This document shows positions 4,909-8,183 of a stretch of 8,183 bases of DNA, one piece after another. The notes below the pieces were generated by a model, which saw nothing but the letters and a program-made list of their open reading frames with translations, did no database searches and was not told the DNA's origin. Positions within the stretch are counted from its first letter, which is position 1. Each line of letters opens with the position of its first letter. This DNA comes from an uncultured bacterium (GTDB lineage Bacteria; Actinomycetota; Coriobacteriia; Coriobacteriales; Coriobacteriaceae), in NCBI GenBank assembly GCA_905216175.1, contig CAJMSV010000079.1:1-8183 (forward strand). The letters are read 5' to 3'. The position numbers were made by a program, and so were the translations under genes.

Positions 4909-6876
4909 CTAGCGCAGGGAGCGCAGGCCGCCGGCTTCCTTGTCGAGCACCGTGAAGCGCACGGCATCTAGGTGCTCCAAGATGCTGATGGCACGCTTGC
5001 GCGATACGCCCAGAGCCTCGCGCAGTACGCTCGTGGTGGCAGCGCCGCCGGCTACCTCAATGGCGGCGGCGACGAGCTCGCGCGCATGGGCCTCGGCGGC
5101 AGCGGACAAGGCAACGTCGCGCTCGACCTTCACGATGGAACGGTTGAGCGAAAGCTCGCGCAGGGCACGCGTCATGGTGTCGCGGCCGAGCTGCAGCTGT
5201 TCGCCCACCTCGGGAAGCGCCGGTGCATCCAGGCCGGCCTCGTCAAGCAGCGCGACGATCCGTTCGCAAGCCTCGCGCACCACGCGTGCCGCCGCGGCGG
5301 CCGAATGCGGATCGAATACCTCGGCACCCTCGGTGGCGCACACGCCACGCGAGCAGCCCTCGGCAATCAGAGCCGCGGCAACGGCTTCATCCGCAGCGGG
5401 CCAGGCGGCATGGGCGACCGCGCCGGGCGTAAAGCCCGTCTCCTTAGGAGCCGCCGCGTGCATGGCTGACAGGGTCGCCGCCAGTGCACCCATCGCGGCG
5501 TCGAGCACGGCGGCATTCACATACAGCGCATCGCCCGAGCCAGCAAGCTCGCAAACAACACCTCGCGCCACCAACTCGTTCAGCGCGGCGTCGGCCTCAC
5601 CGGAAACAAGATCTAGCGCTGCGGCAACGTCGGCAGCCACGACCGGCAGCGCCTGCAGCGCCAGCCTTGCCTCAACACCAGCGACGGCATCGCCGGCCTC
5701 AAGTGCCGCAAGCAGCGCGCGCTCCCCCGCCGAAAGCTCGCGCGAGCGACGGCAGCGCGAAAGCAGCACGCGCCCACCGCCAATAAGCATCACGGGCGAA
5801 TACGACAGCACCACGGCATGGTCTCCGGCTCGCAGCGGCAGCGGCTCCTCCAAGCGCACCTGTACGGTACGGGTCTCGCCAACCGCCATGGGGGCCTCGC
5901 CCTCCATGAACATGATGCGGCCGACGGCCGCGGCCGTACCCGCCATCACATGCACGCGCGCGCCCGACTCGAGCACACGCGGCTTGGCGCCCTCGCGGCC
6001 CAGGTAGGTGAACGCCATCATAAAGCGCATCGTCTGGCCAAAGCGGCCCGCTACGCCCAGCATCTCGCCACGGTCAAGCGCCGCGACACCGTCACCAGCC
6101 AGGTTGAGCGCCACGCGTTGCCCAGGCAGCGCGCGCGGCGTATCGCCATGCACCTGAATCCCGCGCACACGACAGACCGTACGCGACGGCAAAGCCGTCA
6201 GCTCGTCGCCCACCGCAACCGGCGCATCGTGCAACGTTCCCGTCACTACGGTACCGACGCCCTTGATCGTAAAGCAGCGGTCAATCGGCAGGCGAGGCGC
6301 GGCATCGGTGAGCTCGGCACGGGCGCGGCAGGCATCCCAACAAGCGGCAACCTGCTCGTCGAGCGCAGCCAGCAGCCCGTCGATCCCCGCGCCGGTCTTA
6401 GACGAGACGGGCACAATGGGCGCGCCCGCAAACACGGTACCCGACAAGAAGTCATCGACATCGAGCTCGGCAAGCTCGGTCATCTCGGCATCGGCCAGGT
6501 CACACATCGTCAGCGCCACCACCATATGCGTGACGCCCAGCAGCTCCAACACGTGCACGTGCTCGCGCGTCTGCGGCATTACGCCCTCGACGGCAGAGAC
6601 CACCAGCACGGCAACGTCGATGCCTGTCGCACCCTGCACCATGGCGCGCAAGTAATGCGCGTGGCCCGGCACGTCGACCAGACCCACGATCTTGCCACTC
6701 GGCAGCGCCAGCTCGCCAAAGCCAAGCTCAACGGTCATGCCGCGACGACGCTCAACTTCCAGGCGGTCGGGGTTTTTGCCCGTCAGCGCCTCGATCAGCG
6801 CCGACTTACCGTGGTCGACGTGGCCCGCCGTGCCAACGATAACGGGACACTCCACCAGCGCCTGAACCTCACTCAT
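4909..6876 (-). CDS. selB: Selenocysteine-specific translation elongation factor SelB
   Basis: 655 residues, close to the usual 610-640. SelB is a GTPase that carries Sec-tRNA-Sec to the ribosome and recognises the SECIS hairpin in selenoprotein mRNA. G1 is GHVDHGKS (18-25), G2 RRGMTVELGF (44-53), G3 DVPGHAHY (68-75) and G5-like SSKTGAG (158-164). The EF-Tu-like barrel domains follow, with DRCFTIKGVGTVVTGTL (199-215) as the typical domain 2 entry. Residues about 380-655 are the Ala-rich winged-helix repeats that bind SECIS, ending in GVSRKRAISILEHLDAVRFT. The G4 motif reads TMCD (123-126) where TKxD or NKxD is expected. The ATG overlaps the selA stop as ATGA, so translation is coupled to selA. 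The stop is a TAG at 4911-4909, followed by the hairpin at 4818-4882. Confidence 0.97.
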   Translation of the reverse strand: MSEVQALVECPVIVGTAGHVDHGKSALIEALTGKNPDRLEVERRRGMTVELGFGELALPSGKIVGLVDVPGHAHYLRAMVQGATGIDVAVLVVSAVEGVMPQTREHVHVLELLGVTHMVVALTMCDLADAEMTELAELDVDDFLSGTVFAGAPIVPVSSKTGAGIDGLLAALDEQVAACWDACRARAELTDAAPRLPIDRCFTIKGVGTVVTGTLHDAPVAVGDELTALPSRTVCRVRGIQVHGDTPRALPGQRVALNLAGDGVAALDRGEMLGVAGRFGQTMRFMMAFTYLGREGAKPRVLESGARVHVMAGTAAAVGRIMFMEGEAPMAVGETRTVQVRLEEPLPLRAGDHAVVLSYSPVMLIGGGRVLLSRCRRSRELSAGERALLAALEAGDAVAGVEARLALQALPVVAADVAAALDLVSGEADAALNELVARGVVCELAGSGDALYVNAAVLDAAMGALAATLSAMHAAAPKETGFTPGAVAHAAWPAADEAVAAALIAEGCSRGVCATEGAEVFDPHSAAAAARVVREACERIVALLDEAGLDAPALPEVGEQLQLGRDTMTRALRELSLNRSIVKVERDVALSAAAEAHARELVAAAIEVAGGAATTSVLREALGVSRKRAISILEHLDAVRFTVLDKEAGGLRSLR

Positions 6877-8183
6877 CGTGCAACCGCCTTCTTAACGCAC
6901 GCGACGAGCGTCGATGCCGCCGTCTCGATATCGCGGTCACCCACGAGCGTGCGCACATCAAACAGGACGCGATCGTGCGAGGCGCGCGTGACGACCGGCG
7001 TGTCGAAATCCTGGACGAGCGAGCGCTTGAGCGCGTCGACAGAAAGACGCTCATCGACAAGACGCACGGCAACGCACATGGTGGGCAACTCGACGGTAGG
7101 CAGCGAGCCGCCGCCGGGAGTCGACGACTCCTCGACGATTTCCACCTGCACGGCACACGGGCAGCCAGCCTTATCGAAGCCCGCCACCATCAGCTCGCGC
7201 AGCTTGCGTGCGCGACGCTCCAGATGAGCCTGCGGAAGCGTGAGCATGTTGAGCACCGGCACCTCACGATGGGCCACATCCGCCCCATCCATGTAAATGC
7301 GCAGTGTAGCCTCGAGCGCCGCGAGTGCGAGCTTGCCCGGGCGCAGGGCACGCATAAGCGGATGCGACCCGCAGGCCTGGACCAGATCGCGACGGCCCAT
7401 GATAATGCCCGCCTGCGCGGCGCCTAGCAGCTTATCACCCGAGCACGACACGATATCGAGCCCTGCCGAAACCGAAGCCGGCGTGGTTTCTTCGCCGCCG
7501 CGCACCAAGATGTCGTCGGGCAACAGCGCGCCCGAACCCTGGTCCTCGTAGAACAGCAGACCATGCTTGTGGGCCAGGGCGGCAAGCTCCCGAGAGCCCA
7601 CTTCCTCGTGAAAGCCCTCGATGCGATAGTTGGAAGGATGGACCTTGAGGATCATGGCCGTATCGGGCGTAATGGCTTGCTCATAATCTGTCAGGTGTGT
7701 GCGGTTGGTGGCGCCGACCTCGACGAGCTTGGCGCCCGAAGCCGCCATGACATCGGGGATGCGAAAGCTGCCGCCAATCTCGACAAGCTCGCCGCGGCTG
7801 ACGATAACCTCTTTGCCCGCAGCATGAGTCGCCAGCACTAGCAGCACGGCGGCGGCGTTATTGTTAACGACCAGCGCGTCCTCGGCTCCGGTAAGCGAGC
7901 GAATGAGCTGCGCGGCATGTTCCTTACGCGACCCGCGCGAGCAGGTGTCCACGCTGTACTCGAGCGTGCTGTAGCCGCGCGCGACCTCGGCCACGGCCTT
8001 TGCCGCCGACTCCGCGAGCGGGGCGCGGCCCAAGTTGGTATGGATGACCACACCCGTGGCGTTGACGGCAGGGCGCAGGCTCGGCAACGCGGAGCGGTGC
8101 GCACGCCACGCGATGGCCGAGGCATGGTCGCGCTTAGAGCGCGGGGCGGCGGCGGGGCGAGTGGCTGCGCGCTCGTCGTCGGG
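6873..8183 (-). CDS. selA: L-seryl-tRNA(Sec) selenium transferase SelA (5' end cut by window edge)
   Basis: 436 residues are visible and the frame is open at the right edge. The TTG at 8087 is not a real start, since the 32 codons upstream remain in frame and SelA normally has an N-terminal domain before LRPAVNATGVVIHTNLGRAP. SelA is a PLP enzyme that replaces the hydroxyl of Ser-tRNA-Sec with selenium from selenophosphate. Visible motifs are SRGELVEIGGSFRIPDVM, GATNRTHLTDY, FYEDQGSGAL and SCSGDKLLGAAQAG. The lysine of SGDK is the PLP anchor; it is visible residue 251 and corresponds to K295 of the E. coli enzyme, so about 45 residues are missing. After that lysine the usual GGPQ reads GAAQ. 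The stop overlaps selB by 4 bases, so selA and selB form one operon. Confidence 0.96.
   Translation of the reverse strand, partial: PDDERAATRPAAAPRSKRDHASAIAWRAHRSALPSLRPAVNATGVVIHTNLGRAPLAESAAKAVAEVARGYSTLEYSVDTCSRGSRKEHAAQLIRSLTGAEDALVVNNNAAAVLLVLATHAAGKEVIVSRGELVEIGGSFRIPDVMAASGAKLVEVGATNRTHLTDYEQAITPDTAMILKVHPSNYRIEGFHEEVGSRELAALAHKHGLLFYEDQGSGALLPDDILVRGGEETTPASVSAGLDIVSCSGDKLLGAAQAGIIMGRRDLVQACGSHPLMRALRPGKLALAALEATLRIYMDGADVAHREVPVLNMLTLPQAHLERRARKLRELMVAGFDKAGCPCAVQVEIVEESSTPGGGSLPTVELPTMCVAVRLVDERLSVDALKRSLVQDFDTPVVTRASHDRVLFDVRTLVGDRDIETAASTLVACVKKAVAR

Noticed and set aside
4509..4967. N-terminal extension of mobA to 363 residues
   Set aside because: The extension reads through the tRNA-Sec gene and its terminator; the MobA signature begins only after the ATG at 4508.
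4940..7227. Large plus-strand open frames (355 and 469 residues) opposite selB and selA
   Set aside because: GC-rich antisense frames made of Ser/Ala/Arg/His runs; the minus strand encodes clear SelB and SelA.
8085..8087. TTG as selA start
   Set aside because: The frame is open to the window edge and SelA needs more N-terminal sequence.
1..8183. CRISPR array, insertion sequence or phage genes
   Set aside because: No regularly spaced repeats, transposase or integrase frames, or phage structural motifs were seen.

Overview
The window appears to join two different gut-bacterial genomic backgrounds. The left part (about 1-1870, plus the 3' part of the gdhA gene) has the look of a Ruminococcaceae-type Firmicute: consensus sigma-A-like promoters, a NiaR repressor, and a small Xre regulator paired with a membrane protein. 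The right part (about 2600-8183) is GC-rich, favours CTC, GTC, GAG and GCC codons, and resembles a Coriobacteriia genome such as Collinsella. The organism names are inferences from gene content and codon choice, not database results. The codon style changes inside gdhA at about 2540-2620, so an assembly chimera or an intragenic recombination is a serious possibility.

Layout, left to right. 1-390 (minus): 5' part of niaR, the NAD-biosynthesis repressor, with its promoter at 475-503. Divergent to it, a strong promoter (533-561) carrying a long inverted repeat drives a two-gene unit: a multi-pass DUF3796-like membrane protein (605-1264) and a 66-residue Xre-type regulator (1268-1468). Next is a 76-residue stand-alone winged-helix protein resembling the C-terminal domain of DpnI/Dam-replacing restriction enzymes (1516-1746). 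A hairpin at 1792-1837 can terminate transcription from both sides. gdhA, NADP-type glutamate dehydrogenase, runs leftward (1875-3209). Two palindromic repeats lie upstream of it (3382-3408 and 3421-3466).

From 3465 to the right edge everything is on the minus strand and forms a selenium/molybdenum block. In transcription order it holds selA (selenocysteine synthase, running off the right edge), selB (Sec-specific elongation factor, overlapping selA by 4 bases), a long hairpin, the tRNA-Sec gene selC (anticodon UCA, 4663-4759) with its own terminator, mobA (molybdenum cofactor guanylyltransferase) and a Cys-rich DUF3343 putative Se/S carrier. SelA converts Ser-tRNA-Sec to Sec-tRNA-Sec, SelB delivers it to UGA codons, and MobA makes the bis-MGD cofactor used by selenocysteine formate dehydrogenases. 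The block therefore reads as the support machinery for a Sec- and Mo-dependent enzyme encoded elsewhere. No UGA-containing selenoprotein gene and no selD is visible in the window.
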